Positions 52,625 through 63,554 are shown, numbered from the stretch's first letter. The stretch: 64,000 bases of DNA from Enterobacter cancerogenus (GCA_000773965.1 JRUP01000001.1:124001-188000), one strand, 5' to 3'. The notes: a model not told the origin generated them from the letters alone. Program-made: numbers and translations.

Positions 52625-54100
52625 TTAGCCAGCAACCGCGATACGTTTCATGTCGGTCATGTAGCCACGCAGCTTACGGCCAACCGCTTCGATTGGGTGC
52701 TGACGTACGGCTTCGTTAACATCACGCAGCTGCGCGTTATCAACCTGAGTGCCTTCAATCGCTTTGCCCAGATCGCCCGGCTGCAGGGTGGTCATGAACT
52801 CTTTCAGCAGTGGAACTGCCGCGAAGGAGAACAGGTAGTTACCGTATTCTGCGGTATCAGAGATAACCACGTTCATTTCATACAGACGCTTACGTGCAAT
52901 GGTGTTCGCGATCAGCGGCAGCTCGTGCAGTGATTCGTAGTAAGCAGACTCTTCAATGATGCCTGCATCGATCATGGTTTCGAAGGCCAGCTCAACGCCC
53001 GCTTTCACCATTGCAACCATCACAACGCCTTTGTCGTAGTACTCTTGCTCGTCGATTTTACCTTCGAACTGTGGTGCGTTCTCGAATGCAGTTGCACCGG
53101 TCTCTTCACGCCAGGTCAGCAGGTTTTTGTCGTCGTTCGCCCAGTCAGCCATCATACCGGAAGAGAATTCGCCAGAGATGATGTCATCCATGTGCTTCTG
53201 GAACAGCGGAGCCATGATGGTTTTCAGCTGCTCAGACAGTGCGTAAGCACGGATTTTCGCCGGGTTAGACAGACGATCCATCATCAGAGTGATGCCGCCG
53301 AACTTCAGTGATTCGGTGATGGTTTCCCAGCCGAACTGAATCAGTTTTTCGGTGTAAGCCGCGTCGTGACCTTCAGCCACCAGCTTATCGAAGCACAGCA
53401 GAGAACCGGCCTGCAGCATACCGCACAGGATAGTCTGCTCGCCCATCAGGTCAGATTTCACTTCCGCAACGAAGGAAGATTCCAGTACGCCAGCACGGTC
53501 ACCACCGGTGGCTGCTGCCCAGGCTTTAGCAATCGCCAGGCCTTCGCCTTTTGGATCGTTTTCTGGGTGAACCGCGATCAGGGTTGGAACACCGAAACCA
53601 CGCTTGTACTCTTCACGCACTTCAGTGCCTGGGCACTTCGGCGCAACCATCACCACGGTGATGTCTTTACGGATGGTTTCACCCGATTCAACGATGTTGA
53701 AACCGTGTGAGTAGCCCAGCGCTGCGCCATCTTTCATCAGAGGCTGTACCGCTTTAACTACCGCTGAGTGCTGCTTGTCTGGCGTCAGGTTAACCACCAG
53801 ATCCGCCTGTGGGATCAGCTCTTCGTAAGTACCCACTTTGAAACCGTTATCGGTCGCTTTGCGGAAAGAAGCACGCTTCTCAGCAATCGCTTCAGCACGC
53901 AGTGCATAAGCGATATCCAGACCGGAGTCACGCATGTTCAGACCCTGGTTCAGACCCTGAGCGCCACAGCCAACGATAACGACTTTCTTGCCTTTCAGGA
54001 AGCTAGCGCCATCCGCGAATTCATCGCGTGACATGAAACGACATTTGCCTAACTGCGATAACTGGTTACGCAGATTCAATGTGTTGAAGTAGTTAGCCAT
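52625..54100 (-). CDS. ilvC: Ketol-acid reductoisomerase (class II)
   Basis: The 491-residue protein starts at ATG 54100 ([14 protein letters not shown]), exactly the length of E. coli IlvC. The NADPH-binding [21 protein letters not shown] lies near 38-58, and the duplicated knotted C-terminal domain of class II enzymes follows. It converts acetolactate or acetohydroxybutyrate to the dihydroxy acids in isoleucine/valine synthesis. It is divergent from ilvY, whose product activates it with acetohydroxy acids as inducers. Confidence 0.97.
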   Translation of the reverse strand: MANYFNTLNLRNQLSQLGKCRFMSRDEFADGASFLKGKKVVIVGCGAQGLNQGLNMRDSGLDIAYALRAEAIAEKRASFRKATDNGFKVGTYEELIPQADLVVNLTPDKQHSAVVKAVQPLMKDGAALGYSHGFNIVESGETIRKDITVVMVAPKCPGTEVREEYKRGFGVPTLIAVHPENDPKGEGLAIAKAWAAATGGDRAGVLESSFVAEVKSDLMGEQTILCGMLQAGSLLCFDKLVAEGHDAAYTEKLIQFGWETITESLKFGGITLMMDRLSNPAKIRAYALSEQLKTIMAPLFQKHMDDIISGEFSSGMMADWANDDKNLLTWREETGATAFENAPQFEGKIDEQEYYDKGVVMVAMVKAGVELAFETMIDAGIIEESAYYESLHELPLIANTIARKRLYEMNVVISDTAEYGNYLFSFAAVPLLKEFMTTLQPGDLGKAIEGTQVDNAQLRDVNEAVRQHPIEAVGRKLRGYMTDMKRIAVAG

Positions 54101-54192
54101 GGGTACTCCGGTTAGATGTTGTGTTTGCTTTTGTTCGGTAACGACACCGTATTCAGTGCCGCGAATGACCCCATCATATGACAGGAAATCCA

Positions 54193-54238
54193 TTGCTTAA
54201 ATTGATATATTAGCAAGGTCACATTGCAGAATTTGCAA
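54193..54238. promoter_or_regulatory. Candidate IlvY operators in the ilvC-ilvY spacer
   Basis: Two imperfect dyads lie here: TTGC...GCAA (54193-54216) and TTGCA-GAATT-TGCAA (54224-54238). In E. coli two adjacent IlvY sites occupy this spacer. The second dyad abuts the ilvY start region and the first faces ilvC, as expected for autoregulation and activation. Confidence 0.5.
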
Positions 54239-54261
54239 CAACACGTTGAGGTGAAACGCGC

Positions 54262-55143
54262 ATGGATTTACGAGACCTGAAGCTCTTTCTTCATCTGGCC
54301 GAAAGCTGTCATTTTGGTCGCACCGCGCGTGCTATGCACGTCAGCCCTTCCACGCTCTCTCGCCAGATTCAGCGCCTTGAGGAAGATGTCGGTCACGCGC
54401 TGTTCCTGCGTGATAACCGCACCGTGACGCTCACTGAAGCCGGCGAGCGCCTTAAGCAATTTGCTCAGCAAACCTTGTTGCAATATCAACAGCTGCGTCA
54501 CGTGATGGATCTGAACGGCCCGTCCCTCAGCGGCGAACTACGCATTTTTTGCTCGGTGACCGCCGCTTACAGCCATTTGCCGCCGATTCTCGACCGCTTC
54601 CGCGCCGAACATCCGCAGGTGGAAATCAAACTCACCACCGGCGATGCCGCCGACGCAATTGAGATGGTGCAATCTGGCGAGGCAGATTTGGCCATTGCCG
54701 GACGTCCGGAATCGCTGCCCGCCAGCATCGACTTCACACCGCTCGCCATTCTTCCGCTGGTGCTGATCGCGCCCGCGCTGCCGTGTGCGGTGCGCAGCCA
54801 GGCCACACAGGCGCAACCTGATTGGTCGCAGATTCCGTTTATCGTGCCGGAACAAGGCCCGGTGCGGCGCGGCATTGATTTGTGGTTCCGTCGCCATCGC
54901 ATTCCCAATCCACAAATTTACGCCACGGTTTCCGGGCATGAGGCGATTGTCTCGATGGTGGCGCTGGGATGTGGCATTGCGCTACTGCCGGATGTGGTGC
55001 TGGAGAACAGCCCGGAGCCGGTGCGTAATCGCGTGCTGACGCTGGAGAATGTCGAGTCGGTCGCGCCGCTGGAGCTTGGCGTGTGTGTACAAAAAAAGCG
55101 GCTCGGGGAGCCGCTTATCAGTGCTTTCTGGAACCTGCTGTAG
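54262..55143 (+). CDS. ilvY: LysR-family activator IlvY
   Basis: The 293-residue protein starts at ATG 54262 behind GAGGTGAA. The helix-turn-helix is in LKLFLHLAESCHFGRTARAM and HVSPSTLSRQIQRLEEDVG; the effector domain includes GELRIFCSVTAAYSHLPPIL. Position divergent from ilvC and length (E. coli 297) identify it as IlvY. It activates ilvC when acetolactate or acetohydroxybutyrate binds. Its stop codon directly abuts that of ilvA. Confidence 0.95.
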   Translation: MDLRDLKLFLHLAESCHFGRTARAMHVSPSTLSRQIQRLEEDVGHALFLRDNRTVTLTEAGERLKQFAQQTLLQYQQLRHVMDLNGPSLSGELRIFCSVTAAYSHLPPILDRFRAEHPQVEIKLTTGDAADAIEMVQSGEADLAIAGRPESLPASIDFTPLAILPLVLIAPALPCAVRSQATQAQPDWSQIPFIVPEQGPVRRGIDLWFRRHRIPNPQIYATVSGHEAIVSMVALGCGIALLPDVVLENSPEPVRNRVLTLENVESVAPLELGVCVQKKRLGEPLISAFWNLL

Positions 55144-56691
55144 TTACTGCCCGGCGAGGAAGAAACGGAACGCCGGGTTATTCGCTTCATCGTGCCATTC
55201 GTAGCCCAACGCCGTGAGATGGGTTTCGAAATCCGGCTCTTGATCGTTGGCTTCGAAGGCCGCCAGCACGCGACCAAAATCGGTGCCGTGGCTGCGATAG
55301 TGGAACAGCGAGATATTCCAGTGTGCGCCCAGCGTCTGCAGGAATTTCAGCAGCGCGCCCGGTGCTTCCGGGAATTCGAAGCTAAACAAGCGCTCGCGCA
55401 GCGGCTTCGATGGACGACCACCCACCATGTAGCGCACGTGCAGCTTCGCCATCTCATCATCTGACAGATCCACCACCTGATAACCACCTTCGCTGAGCTG
55501 GCTGATGATTTCACTGCGCTCTTCCAGACCGCGCGTTAAGCGCACCCCAACGAAGATGCAGGCGTTATCGGCATCCGCATAGCGATAGTTGAACTCGGTA
55601 ATGGATCGGCCACCCAGTGTCTGACAGAAACGCAGGAAACTGCCCTGCTGTTCTGGAATGGTGACCGCCAGCAACGCTTCGCGCTGTTCACCAATTTCAC
55701 ATCGTTCTGACACGTAGCGCAGACCGTGGAAGTTGACGTTGGCGCCCGACAAAACGTGCGCAAGGCGCTCGCCTTTGATATCGTGCTGCTGGATGTACTT
55801 CTTCATGCCCGCCAGCGCCAGCGCACCCGAAGGTTCCGCTACCGCACGCACATCTTCGAACAGGTCTTTCACTGCCGCGCAGATGGCATCGCTGTCCACG
55901 GTGATGATGTCATCGAGATACTCTTTGCACAGGCGGAAAGTTTCGCTGCCGATGCGCTTCACCGCTACACCTTCAGCAAACAACCCGACACGCGCCAGAT
56001 CCACCGGTTCGCCAGCATCCAGTGCCGCTTTCAGGCAGGCCGAATCTTCCGACTCCACCGCGATCACTTTGATCTGCGGCATCAGCTGTTTAATCAGCAC
56101 CGCCACGCCCGCTGCCAGCCCACCACCACCGACCGGCACAAACACGCGATCGATATGCGCATCCTGCTGCAACAGTTCCATCGCCAGCGTGCCCTGCCCG
56201 GCAATCACTGCCGGGTGGTCAAACGGATGCACAAAGGTGTAACCCTGTTGCTCGGCCAGCTCAATCGCTTTGGCTTTTGCCTCGTCGAAGTTAGCACCAA
56301 ACAGATAAGCCTCACCGCCAAATGCGCGCACTGCATCAACCTTGATGTCTGCCGTGGCCAACGGCATCACAATCAGTGATTTGATGCCAAGCGTGCTGGC
56401 CGAAAGCGCCACGCCCTGCGCATGGTTACCGGCCGAAGCCGTAATCACGCCGCGTGCTTTTTGCTCTTCGGTCAGCCCGGCAATCATCGCGTACGCCCCA
56501 CGCAGCTTGAAGCTGTGCACTGGCTGACGATCCTCACGCTTCACCAGAATGGTGTTGCCGAGACGCGATGAAATTTTTTCCATTTTTTGCAGCGGCGTCA
56601 CCTGGGCAATTTCGTACACAGGCGCACGCAGCACCGCGCGCAAATACTCCGCGCCGTTAGGCGACGCGGGTAGCGGTTGAGACTCAGCCAT
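55144..56691 (-). CDS. ilvA: Biosynthetic threonine deaminase
   Basis: The 515-residue protein is the usual length for the allosteric enzyme. The N-terminal PLP domain has the lysine in PVHSFKLRGAYAMI and the GGGGLAAGVAVL phosphate loop. The C-terminal half has two ACT-like regulatory modules (about 340-410 and 435-515), including YRSHGTDFGRVLAAFE. It deaminates threonine to 2-ketobutyrate, the first step to isoleucine, under isoleucine feedback. It is the last gene of the ilv operon, 6 bases after ilvD. Confidence 0.97.
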   Translation of the reverse strand: MAESQPLPASPNGAEYLRAVLRAPVYEIAQVTPLQKMEKISSRLGNTILVKREDRQPVHSFKLRGAYAMIAGLTEEQKARGVITASAGNHAQGVALSASTLGIKSLIVMPLATADIKVDAVRAFGGEAYLFGANFDEAKAKAIELAEQQGYTFVHPFDHPAVIAGQGTLAMELLQQDAHIDRVFVPVGGGGLAAGVAVLIKQLMPQIKVIAVESEDSACLKAALDAGEPVDLARVGLFAEGVAVKRIGSETFRLCKEYLDDIITVDSDAICAAVKDLFEDVRAVAEPSGALALAGMKKYIQQHDIKGERLAHVLSGANVNFHGLRYVSERCEIGEQREALLAVTIPEQQGSFLRFCQTLGGRSITEFNYRYADADNACIFVGVRLTRGLEERSEIISQLSEGGYQVVDLSDDEMAKLHVRYMVGGRPSKPLRERLFSFEFPEAPGALLKFLQTLGAHWNISLFHYRSHGTDFGRVLAAFEANDQEPDFETHLTALGYEWHDEANNPAFRFFLAGQ

Positions 56692-56697
56692 CAGTTG

Positions 56698-58548
56698 TTA
56701 GCCTCCCAGCTTGGACTTATCGCGTACCGCGCCTTTATCAGCGCTGGTCGCGAGTGATGCATAAGCACGCAGCGCGAACGAAACCGCACGTTCACGATTG
56801 TGCGGGGTGTAAGCCGCTTCGCCACGTGCCAGCTCTCTCTCACGGCGCGCATGGATTTCGTTGTCTGGCAGATCCAGATGGATACGACGGTTCGGGATAT
56901 CCAGCTCAATCATGTCGCCATCCTGGATCAGCGCAATGGTACCGCCACTCGCCGCTTCAGGTGAGATGTGACCGACAGAGAGACCGGAAGAACCGCCAGA
57001 GAAGCGACCATCGGTGATCAACGCACAAGCTTTACCCAAGCCCATGGATTTCAGATAGGTGGTCGGATAAAGCATTTCCTGCATGCCCGGACCGCCTTTC
57101 GGCCCTTCGTAACGGATCACCACGCAATCGCCCGCCACAACTTTGCCGCCGAGGATCGCATCTACGGCGTCATCCTGGCTTTCGTAGACTTTTGCCGGGC
57201 CTTTGAAGGTCAGCAACTCAGCATCAACGCTGGCGGTTTTGACGATACAACCATCCTCTGAGATGTTGCCGTACAGCACGGCCAGACCGCCATCCTGAGA
57301 GAAGGCGTGCTCACGAGTACGGATACAACCCTCTTTACGGTCATCATCGAGTGTGTCCCAACGGCAGTCTTGTGAGAAGGCTTGGGTGGTACGGATGCCG
57401 GCTGGGCCCGCGCGGAACATTTTCTTCACCGCTTCGTCTTGGGTCAGCATGATGTCGTACTGATCCAGGGTCTCACGCATGCTCTGCTGCAGAACGTTGC
57501 GCGCACTGGTATCGATCAGCCCGGCACGATCCAGCTCGCCCAGAATCGCGACAACGCCACCGGCACGGTGCACATCTTCCATGTGATATTTCGGTGTACT
57601 CGGTGCCACTTTGCACAGGTGCGGTACTTTGCGCGACAGGCGGTCGATATCTGACATGTTGAATTCGATTTCGCCTTCCTGCGCCGCTGCCAGCAGGTGC
57701 AGAACGGTGTTGGTGGAACCGCCCATGGCGATATCCAGCGTCATCGCATTCTCAAATGCCGCTTTGGTGGCGATGTTGCGTGGCAGTACGCGCTCATCAT
57801 CCTGCTCGTAATACTTTTTGGTCAGGCTAACAATGCGCTTACCTGCGTTGAGGAACAGCTCTTTACGGTCGGCGTGGGTCGCCAACAGTGAACCGTTGCC
57901 TGGCTGTGCCAGACCCAGCGCTTCGGCCAGACAGTTCATGGAGTTCGCGGTGAACATCCCTGAACAAGAACCACAGGTTGGGCACGCAGAGCGTTCGATT
58001 TTATCGCTGTCTTCATCGCTGACATTCGGGTTAGCACCCTGAATCATCGCATCAACCAGATCCAGCTTGATGATTTTATCGGACAGTTTGGTCTTACCGG
58101 CTTCCATTGGGCCGCCGGACACAAAGATCACCGGGATGTTGAGGCGCAGTGACGCCATCAGCATGCCGGGGGTGATTTTGTCGCAGTTAGAGATACACAC
58201 CATGGCATCGGCGCAGTGCGCGTTGACCATGTACTCTACGGAATCGGCGATCAGCTCGCGCGAAGGCAGTGAATACAGCATGCCGCCATGACCCATGGCG
58301 ATACCGTCATCCACCGCGATGGTGTTGAACTCTTTGGCGACACCACCGGCGGCTTCGATTTGCTCAGCCACCAGCTTGCCCATATCGCGCAAGTGCACGT
58401 GGCCCGGCACGAATTGGGTGAATGAGTTAACCACGGCGATAATCGGTTTACCGAAATCGGCGTCGGTCATTCCTGTGGCGCGCCACAGGGCGCGTGCACC
58501 CGCCATGTTACGACCATGGGTGGTGGTGGCAGAACGGTACTTAGGCAT
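56698..58548 (-). CDS. ilvD: Dihydroxyacid dehydratase
   Basis: The 616-residue protein starts at ATG 58548, the same length as E. coli IlvD. Conserved cysteines for the Fe-S cluster are in [12 protein letters not shown] near 122 and [18 protein letters not shown] near 192; [19 protein letters not shown] near the C-terminus is the second family signature. It dehydrates the dihydroxy acids of the valine and isoleucine routes. The operon order here is ilvG-M-E-D-A. Confidence 0.97.
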   Translation of the reverse strand: MPKYRSATTTHGRNMAGARALWRATGMTDADFGKPIIAVVNSFTQFVPGHVHLRDMGKLVAEQIEAAGGVAKEFNTIAVDDGIAMGHGGMLYSLPSRELIADSVEYMVNAHCADAMVCISNCDKITPGMLMASLRLNIPVIFVSGGPMEAGKTKLSDKIIKLDLVDAMIQGANPNVSDEDSDKIERSACPTCGSCSGMFTANSMNCLAEALGLAQPGNGSLLATHADRKELFLNAGKRIVSLTKKYYEQDDERVLPRNIATKAAFENAMTLDIAMGGSTNTVLHLLAAAQEGEIEFNMSDIDRLSRKVPHLCKVAPSTPKYHMEDVHRAGGVVAILGELDRAGLIDTSARNVLQQSMRETLDQYDIMLTQDEAVKKMFRAGPAGIRTTQAFSQDCRWDTLDDDRKEGCIRTREHAFSQDGGLAVLYGNISEDGCIVKTASVDAELLTFKGPAKVYESQDDAVDAILGGKVVAGDCVVIRYEGPKGGPGMQEMLYPTTYLKSMGLGKACALITDGRFSGGSSGLSVGHISPEAASGGTIALIQDGDMIELDIPNRRIHLDLPDNEIHARRERELARGEAAYTPHNRERAVSFALRAYASLATSADKGAVRDKSKLGG

Positions 58549-58609
58549 GCTCTATTTACTCCAGTCTGAAATATGACGCGGGCGCAGCTGCACCCGCGTA
58601 ACTGTCTTG

Positions 58610-59539
58610 TTATGGATTAACTTGATCCAACCAGCCGTACTTGTCTTCGGTTTCGCCAGTGAACAGGCCGAAGAATGCGCTCTGAATTTTGGTGGTCACT
58701 GGACCGCGTTTGCCCGCACCGACCTGAATGCCGTCAACGCTACGTACCGGGGTGATTTCTGCCGCAGTACCCGACATGAACACTTCATCAGCCAGATACA
58801 GAGATTCACGCGACAGCGTTTGCTCACGCACTTCGATACCCAGGTCGATCGCCAGCTTGATGATGGCGTCACGGGTGATACCTGGCAGGGCTGAAGAAGT
58901 GAACGGCGGCGTGAACAGAATGCCATCTTTCACTTCGAACAAGTTTTCGCCAGCACCTTCTGAAATATAGCCATTGGTGTCGAGAGCGATACCTTCCTGA
59001 TAACCGTGGCGACGCGCTTCGCTGCCGACCAACAGTGAGGAGAGGTAGTTACCACCGGCTTTAGCCGCGGTTGGCAGAGTATTCGGCGCAACACGGTTCC
59101 ATGAAGACACCATCGCATCGATACCGTTTTCCAGTGCTTCAGCACCCAGGTAAGCACCCCATGGGAAAGCAGCGATGATCACGTCGGTGGTGTAGCCATC
59201 TGGGGGGTTCACACCCAGGCCTACGTCGCCAACAAACGCCAATGGACGAATGTAAGCGCTTTTCAGTTTGTTCACGCGAATCACTTCGCGGCACGCTTCC
59301 ATCAGCTCATCAACAGAGGCGGCGATAGGAAAACGATAGATTTTGGCGGAGTCGTGCAGACGCTGCATGTGTTCACGGTGACGGAATACCACTGGGCCTT
59401 TGTGTGAGTCGTAGCAACGTACGCCCTCAAACACTGAAGTACCGTAGTGCAGTGCGTGGGACATCACGCTAACCTTAGCGTCTTCCCACTTAACCATCTC
59501 CCCGTTGAACCAGATAAAGTCTGCTTTCTTCGTACTCAT
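58610..59539 (-). CDS. ilvE: Branched-chain amino acid aminotransferase
   Basis: The 309-residue protein matches E. coli IlvE exactly in length. It is a fold-type-IV PLP enzyme: MVKWEDAKVSVMSHALHYGT, the PLP lysine in TAAKAGGNYLSS, then EGIALDTNGYISEGAGENLF and SGTAAEITPVRSVDG. It performs the last step of valine, isoleucine and leucine synthesis. It follows ilvM after 18 bases. Confidence 0.97.
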   Translation of the reverse strand: MSTKKADFIWFNGEMVKWEDAKVSVMSHALHYGTSVFEGVRCYDSHKGPVVFRHREHMQRLHDSAKIYRFPIAASVDELMEACREVIRVNKLKSAYIRPLAFVGDVGLGVNPPDGYTTDVIIAAFPWGAYLGAEALENGIDAMVSSWNRVAPNTLPTAAKAGGNYLSSLLVGSEARRHGYQEGIALDTNGYISEGAGENLFEVKDGILFTPPFTSSALPGITRDAIIKLAIDLGIEVREQTLSRESLYLADEVFMSGTAAEITPVRSVDGIQVGAGKRGPVTTKIQSAFFGLFTGETEDKYGWLDQVNP

Positions 59540-59557
59540 TGCTATTTCCTTTGGCGA

Positions 59558-59815
59558 CTAAGCGCGGATTTGTTGTGATGTCTGTTGCTGGATCTCGACA
59601 CAGGCGACATCCATGAGTTTGCTTAACTGTGAAGACAGTAAATCGACCGAACGCTGGCTGGCAACGGTCATTTCGATGTTAATGTTTTCAGCGTTGATCG
59701 CAGATGCCATGTTCATCGAGCACACCTGGAAACCACGGTGGCGGACAACACGCAAAATGCGCTCCAATATTTCAGGGCGGAAGCGGGCTTCGATAGACAA
59801 TTGATGCTGGTTCAT
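59558..59815 (-). CDS. ilvM: Acetolactate synthase II small (regulatory) subunit
   Basis: This 85-residue ACT-domain protein includes [20 protein letters not shown] and the IEMTVAS strand. Its ATG overlaps the ilvG stop by 4 bases (ATGA), ensuring stoichiometric expression. IlvM stimulates the catalytic subunit; as in E. coli isozyme II, this enzyme is expected to be insensitive to valine. Confidence 0.95.
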   Translation of the reverse strand: MNQHQLSIEARFRPEILERILRVVRHRGFQVCSMNMASAINAENINIEMTVASQRSVDLLSSQLSKLMDVACVEIQQQTSQQIRA

Positions 59816-61458
59816 GCGGTTTTCTCCATCATGTTTGCGTTGCTGGCACCCGGCGGTACCAATGGCCAGACGTTTTCATGCTCATCAATCGAAACATGCA
59901 GGAAGTAAGGACCTTCACTGTTCAGCAGAGCATCTATCGCGGCGTCGACCTGATCTTTACGGCTAATGTGCTGGCCTGGAATATCAAAGGCGCTGGCCAG
60001 CGTGAGGAAATCGGGGTTATCGGTGAGGATGGTTTCACTGTAGCGGCCATCAAAGAACAGCTGCTGCCACTGGCGCACCATGCCTAAACGTTGGTTATCC
60101 AGCAGCAGGATTTTCACCGGCAGCTTACCGCGCTTGATGGTGCCCAACTCCTGAATGTTCATCATGATTGAGCCATCGCCTGACACGCAGATCACGGTGT
60201 CTTGCGGGCGGGCAACCTGCGCGCCGATGGCGGCTGGCAGTCCGAAGCCCATGGTACCCAGGCCGCTGGAGGTGATGAAGTTCTCTGGCTGAGTGAAGCT
60301 CATGTGCTGCGCAGCCCACATCTGGTGCTGCCCCACATCGGTGGTCACCACGGCGCTGTCTGCTTTACGATCGGAGAGCTGTTTCAGCAGCAGCGGCGCA
60401 TAAATGGCCTCGCCTGGATGATCGTAACGCCAGTCAAACTCGGTTTTCATCGCTTTCACTTCGGTGCGCCAGCCCTCAATCTGCATCGGCATACTCAACG
60501 CAGGCAGCACCTGGTTCAAATCACCTTGCAACGAAACGTGCGCGCGACGCAATTTGTTCAACTCGGCCGGATCGATATCGATATGAATGACATTCGCATG
60601 AGGGGCGAAGGTGTCTAACTTGCCGGTGACGCGGTCGTCGAAACGCGCGCCAACGGCAATCAGTAAATCGCACGATTGCACGGCAAGGTTGGCAGCTTTG
60701 GTGCCGTGCATACCCAACATGCCAAGATAGAGATCGCTGCTGGCGTCTGCACTTCCCAGACCTTTCAACGTGGACACCGTTGGGATACCGGTTGCTTCAG
60801 CCATGGCACGTAATGCAGGCACCGCTTGTGCCATGCCAACACCGCCGCCGATATACAGCATTGGCTTATGCGACTGCGCCATTAATGCGCGGGCTTCCGC
60901 GATATGCTCTGGCGAATGACTGATCGCCTCTTCAACCGGCAGCAAATGCGGTGTTAAATCGGCACTGGCAATTTGGATGTCTTTCGGGATATCCACCAGA
61001 ACCGGACCGGGACGGCCAGACTGGGCGATGGCAAAGGCTTCGGCCATCACGGAAGGCAAATCTTCGAGGGATTCAACCAGGAAACTGTGCTTGGTGCAGG
61101 CTAATGACAGGCCGAGAACGTCGATTTCCTGGAAGGCATCGGTGCCGATGAACGCAGATGAAACCTGACCGGTGATCGCGACAACTGGGATGGAATCCAT
61201 AAACGCATCTGCTAAACCGGTGATCAGGTTAGTGGCGCCGGGTCCGGAAGTGGCGATACACACGCCGGTTTTACCGGTGGCACGGGCATAACCGATCGCC
61301 GCCATCACAGCACCTTGCTCATGACGACACAGTAGGTGTTCCACGCCGCCATCGTAGAGCGCATCGTACACTGGCATGATTGCGCCGCCAGGATAGCCAA
61401 ACACTGTGTCGACACTCTGCGCGCGTAAAGCCTGAACTACCCACTGTGCACCTGTCAT
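59812..61458 (-). CDS. ilvG: Acetolactate synthase II large subunit, intact
   Basis: The 548-residue protein starts at ATG 61458 behind AGGAG. The TPP-dependent fold has the catalytic Glu region [20 protein letters not shown], the FAD-domain region and the TPP-binding [18 protein letters not shown]. The frame is uninterrupted, unlike the frameshifted ilvG of E. coli K-12. It condenses pyruvate with pyruvate or 2-ketobutyrate. The ribosome site lies inside ilvX, so translation is probably coupled. Confidence 0.97.
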   Translation of the reverse strand: MTGAQWVVQALRAQSVDTVFGYPGGAIMPVYDALYDGGVEHLLCRHEQGAVMAAIGYARATGKTGVCIATSGPGATNLITGLADAFMDSIPVVAITGQVSSAFIGTDAFQEIDVLGLSLACTKHSFLVESLEDLPSVMAEAFAIAQSGRPGPVLVDIPKDIQIASADLTPHLLPVEEAISHSPEHIAEARALMAQSHKPMLYIGGGVGMAQAVPALRAMAEATGIPTVSTLKGLGSADASSDLYLGMLGMHGTKAANLAVQSCDLLIAVGARFDDRVTGKLDTFAPHANVIHIDIDPAELNKLRRAHVSLQGDLNQVLPALSMPMQIEGWRTEVKAMKTEFDWRYDHPGEAIYAPLLLKQLSDRKADSAVVTTDVGQHQMWAAQHMSFTQPENFITSSGLGTMGFGLPAAIGAQVARPQDTVICVSGDGSIMMNIQELGTIKRGKLPVKILLLDNQRLGMVRQWQQLFFDGRYSETILTDNPDFLTLASAFDIPGQHISRKDQVDAAIDALLNSEGPYFLHVSIDEHENVWPLVPPGASNANMMEKTA

Positions 61459-61460
61459 CG

Positions 61461-61511
61461 TTATTCTCCTGTATTCCTGGTGGAACAACAGAATTTTATG
61501 CTACTGCTCAT
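61461..61511 (-). CDS. ilvX: IlvX, 16-residue peptide upstream of ilvG
   Basis: The frame ATG 61511 to TAA 61461 encodes [16 protein letters not shown]. It has the same length and the same KFC...TG layout as the E. coli IlvX peptide and the same place, between the attenuator and ilvG. GAGGAA precedes the start. Its end overlaps the ilvG ribosome site and only 2 bases separate the genes. Function is unknown; a role in ilvG translation is plausible. Confidence 0.85.
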   Translation of the reverse strand: MSSSIKFCCSTRNTGE

Positions 61512-61551
61512 AATCTGTTCCTCGCTGATTCGCTGATATTTAGCCAGGTCG

Positions 61552-61588
61552 AAAAAAAACCCCCGGACCTTTCGGTGCGGGGGTTTTT
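61552..61588 (-). terminator. Attenuator terminator of the ilv operon
   Basis: On the minus strand CCCCCGCACC-GAAA-GGTCCGGGGG forms a GC-rich stem followed by at least seven T. It lies 20 bases after the leader-peptide stop codon. Stalling at branched-chain codons in ilvL would prevent its formation. Confidence 0.93.
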
Positions 61589-61607
61589 GGAATTCCGGGC
61601 TTGATTT

Positions 61608-61706
61608 TTAAGCCTTTCTTTCTCCAAGCGATGCCCCGCACGGTGGGATAATAATCACCACCACGCTAATCACGACTAGGCTAATCACTTGTAGAAGGGC
61701 TTTCAT
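61608..61706 (-). CDS. ilvL: ilvL leader peptide for attenuation
   Basis: The frame ATG 61706 to TAA 61608 encodes 32 residues, beginning MKALLQVISLVVISVVVIII then PPCG, and 15 of the first 20 are Ile, Val or Leu. The E. coli leader has the same length, the same VISLVVISVVVIIIPPCGA core and the same downstream attenuator. It senses charged tRNA for isoleucine, valine and leucine. Confidence 0.97.
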   Translation of the reverse strand: MKALLQVISLVVISVVVIIIPPCGASLGERKA

Positions 61707-61747
61707 GTGTTGTCTTTTTTTTCGATTGTTCGAAGTAATACCTACAG

Positions 61748-61776
61748 AGTTACCATAGTTATCCACGCATTGACAA
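61748..61776 (-). promoter_or_regulatory. Likely ilv operon promoter
   Basis: On the minus strand TTGTCA (61776-61771) and GTAACT (61753-61748) are 17 bases apart, about 40 bases upstream of the ilvL start, with AT-rich sequence behind the -35. The rest of the 327-base ilvL-yifB spacer holds no credible gene. Confidence 0.5.
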
Positions 61777-62033
61777 TTATTTTCATAATGTTTTTTTATG
61801 ACGTGAGTAATCGGTTTGGGTTATCGCCTTGTAAGTTAAAGGTTATTTTTAGATGTGAATATTTTTCATTACGTACGCGGCGTAATCGCCCTTTTAGTTT
61901 TGCGATATTGCTCTCAATTGCTGCGAACATCCCGTAAAAACCAGCGATTCGCTGGAATCAGGCGCTGATATTTTTTAATCGCATTCGTATTCTGAATTTG
62001 CCCCCCGCATGATGAAGACAACAAGGAGTGGTT

Positions 62034-63554
62034 ATGTCTTTATCAAAGGTTTTAACACGCGCGGCGCTCGGTGTGCAGGCACCATTGGTGACGGTCGAAG
62101 TACACATCAGTAAGGGCTTGCCCGCTTTGACGCTGGTTGGCCTGCCCGAAACCACGGTAAAAGAGGCCCGCGAACGGGTGCGCAGTGCCATTATCAATAG
62201 CGGATTCACCTTCCCGGCGAAACGCGTCACCATCAATTTGGCTCCTGCCGATCTGCCAAAAGAAGGTGGGCGCTACGACCTTCCCATCGCCATTGCGATT
62301 CTCGCGGCCTCAGAGCAGCTTCCTGACGCGAAACTGGCGCACTATGAGTTCCTGGGGGAGTTAGCACTCAACGGCGCGCTCTGTGGCGTTCAGGCCTCTA
62401 TTCCTGCTGCGATGGCCGCATTGCAAGCCGGCAGGCAAATGGTGTTAGCTGAAGAGAATCAACAGGATGTCGGATTGATTCAACAAGGGGAAACGCTGGT
62501 TGGAAAACATTTACTCGAGATCTGCGCCTTCCTGCATAACCAGCCAACACTCACTGTTGCGCATTATCAACCTGAGGCGCTGCAACAGGAAAGCCAGGAT
62601 CTCAGCGAAATCATCGGTCAGGAACAAGGGCGTCGCGCCCTGGAGATCACTGCCGCTGGCGGGCATAACCTGTTACTGCTTGGACCGCCCGGCACAGGGA
62701 AAACCATGCTGGCGACCCGCCTACCCGGCATTATGCCGCCCTTAGACGACCAGGAAGCGCTGGAGTGCGCAGCGATTAATAGCCTGGTCAGCAGCCGAAA
62801 CCTTCATCATCAGTGGCGCAGAAGGCCATTCAGAGCACCTCATCACAGCGCTTCGCTGTATGCATTAGTGGGAGGGGGAGCAATCCCCCGGCCTGGTGAG
62901 ATCTCTCTGGCGCACAATGGCGTCCTGTTTCTGGATGAACTCCCGGAGTTTGACCGCAAGGTACTGGATGCCTTACGCGAGCCCATTGAATCTGGCGAGA
63001 TTGCGATTTCCCGTACACGCGCCAAAGTCACTTATCCTGCGCGCTTTCAGTTAATTGGCGCCATGAACCCCAGCCCTACCGGGCATTATCAAGGCAGTCA
63101 TAATCGATGTACGCCGCAACAGGTGCTGCGCTATTTGAGCCGGCTCTCAGGTCCGTTTCTTGATCGCTTTGATCTGTCTCTGGAAATCCCATTGCTACCC
63201 AGTGGAACCTTAAGTCAAAAACAGGAAATCAGTGAGAGCAGCGAGACGGTACTTAAACGCGTCCTTGCTGCTCGTCAGAGGCAAATTGAGCGAGCAGGCA
63301 AAATAAACGCGCATTTATCTAATCCGGAGATTGCCCAGTGCTGTGTACTGAGACAGGACGATGCTATATGGCTGGAAGCTGTATTGAATTCGCTGGGTCT
63401 TTCTGTGCGCGCGTGGCAACGCATTTTGAAAGTCGCCAGGACGATTGCCGACTTGGCAGGGGAGGAGACGATTTCACGACAGCATTTGCAGGAGGCGGTA
63501 GGTTATCGCAGCATTGACCGATTGCTCATCTATCTGCACAACAGTCTGGAATAA
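62034..63554 (+). CDS. yifB: YifB/ComM-family AAA+ ATPase
   Basis: The 506-residue protein starts at ATG 62034 behind AAGGAG, the same length as E. coli YifB. The N-terminal Lon-protease-like domain (KGLPALTLVGLPETTVKEAR) is followed by a Mg-chelatase-like AAA+ domain with Walker A GPPGTGKTM near 220 and Walker B LFLDELPEF near 301, and a C-terminal helical domain (GYRSIDRLLIYLHN). ComM, its competence homologue, is a helicase that extends branch migration during recombination. It is divergent from the ilv operon. Confidence 0.95.
   Translation: MSLSKVLTRAALGVQAPLVTVEVHISKGLPALTLVGLPETTVKEARERVRSAIINSGFTFPAKRVTINLAPADLPKEGGRYDLPIAIAILAASEQLPDAKLAHYEFLGELALNGALCGVQASIPAAMAALQAGRQMVLAEENQQDVGLIQQGETLVGKHLLEICAFLHNQPTLTVAHYQPEALQQESQDLSEIIGQEQGRRALEITAAGGHNLLLLGPPGTGKTMLATRLPGIMPPLDDQEALECAAINSLVSSRNLHHQWRRRPFRAPHHSASLYALVGGGAIPRPGEISLAHNGVLFLDELPEFDRKVLDALREPIESGEIAISRTRAKVTYPARFQLIGAMNPSPTGHYQGSHNRCTPQQVLRYLSRLSGPFLDRFDLSLEIPLLPSGTLSQKQEISESSETVLKRVLAARQRQIERAGKINAHLSNPEIAQCCVLRQDDAIWLEAVLNSLGLSVRAWQRILKVARTIADLAGEETISRQHLQEAVGYRSIDRLLIYLHNSLE

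Noticed and set aside
61707-61937. 76-codon open frame on the plus strand opposite the ilv promoter
   Set aside because: It overlaps the ilv promoter, has no ribosome site and its composition follows the AT-rich regulatory DNA.
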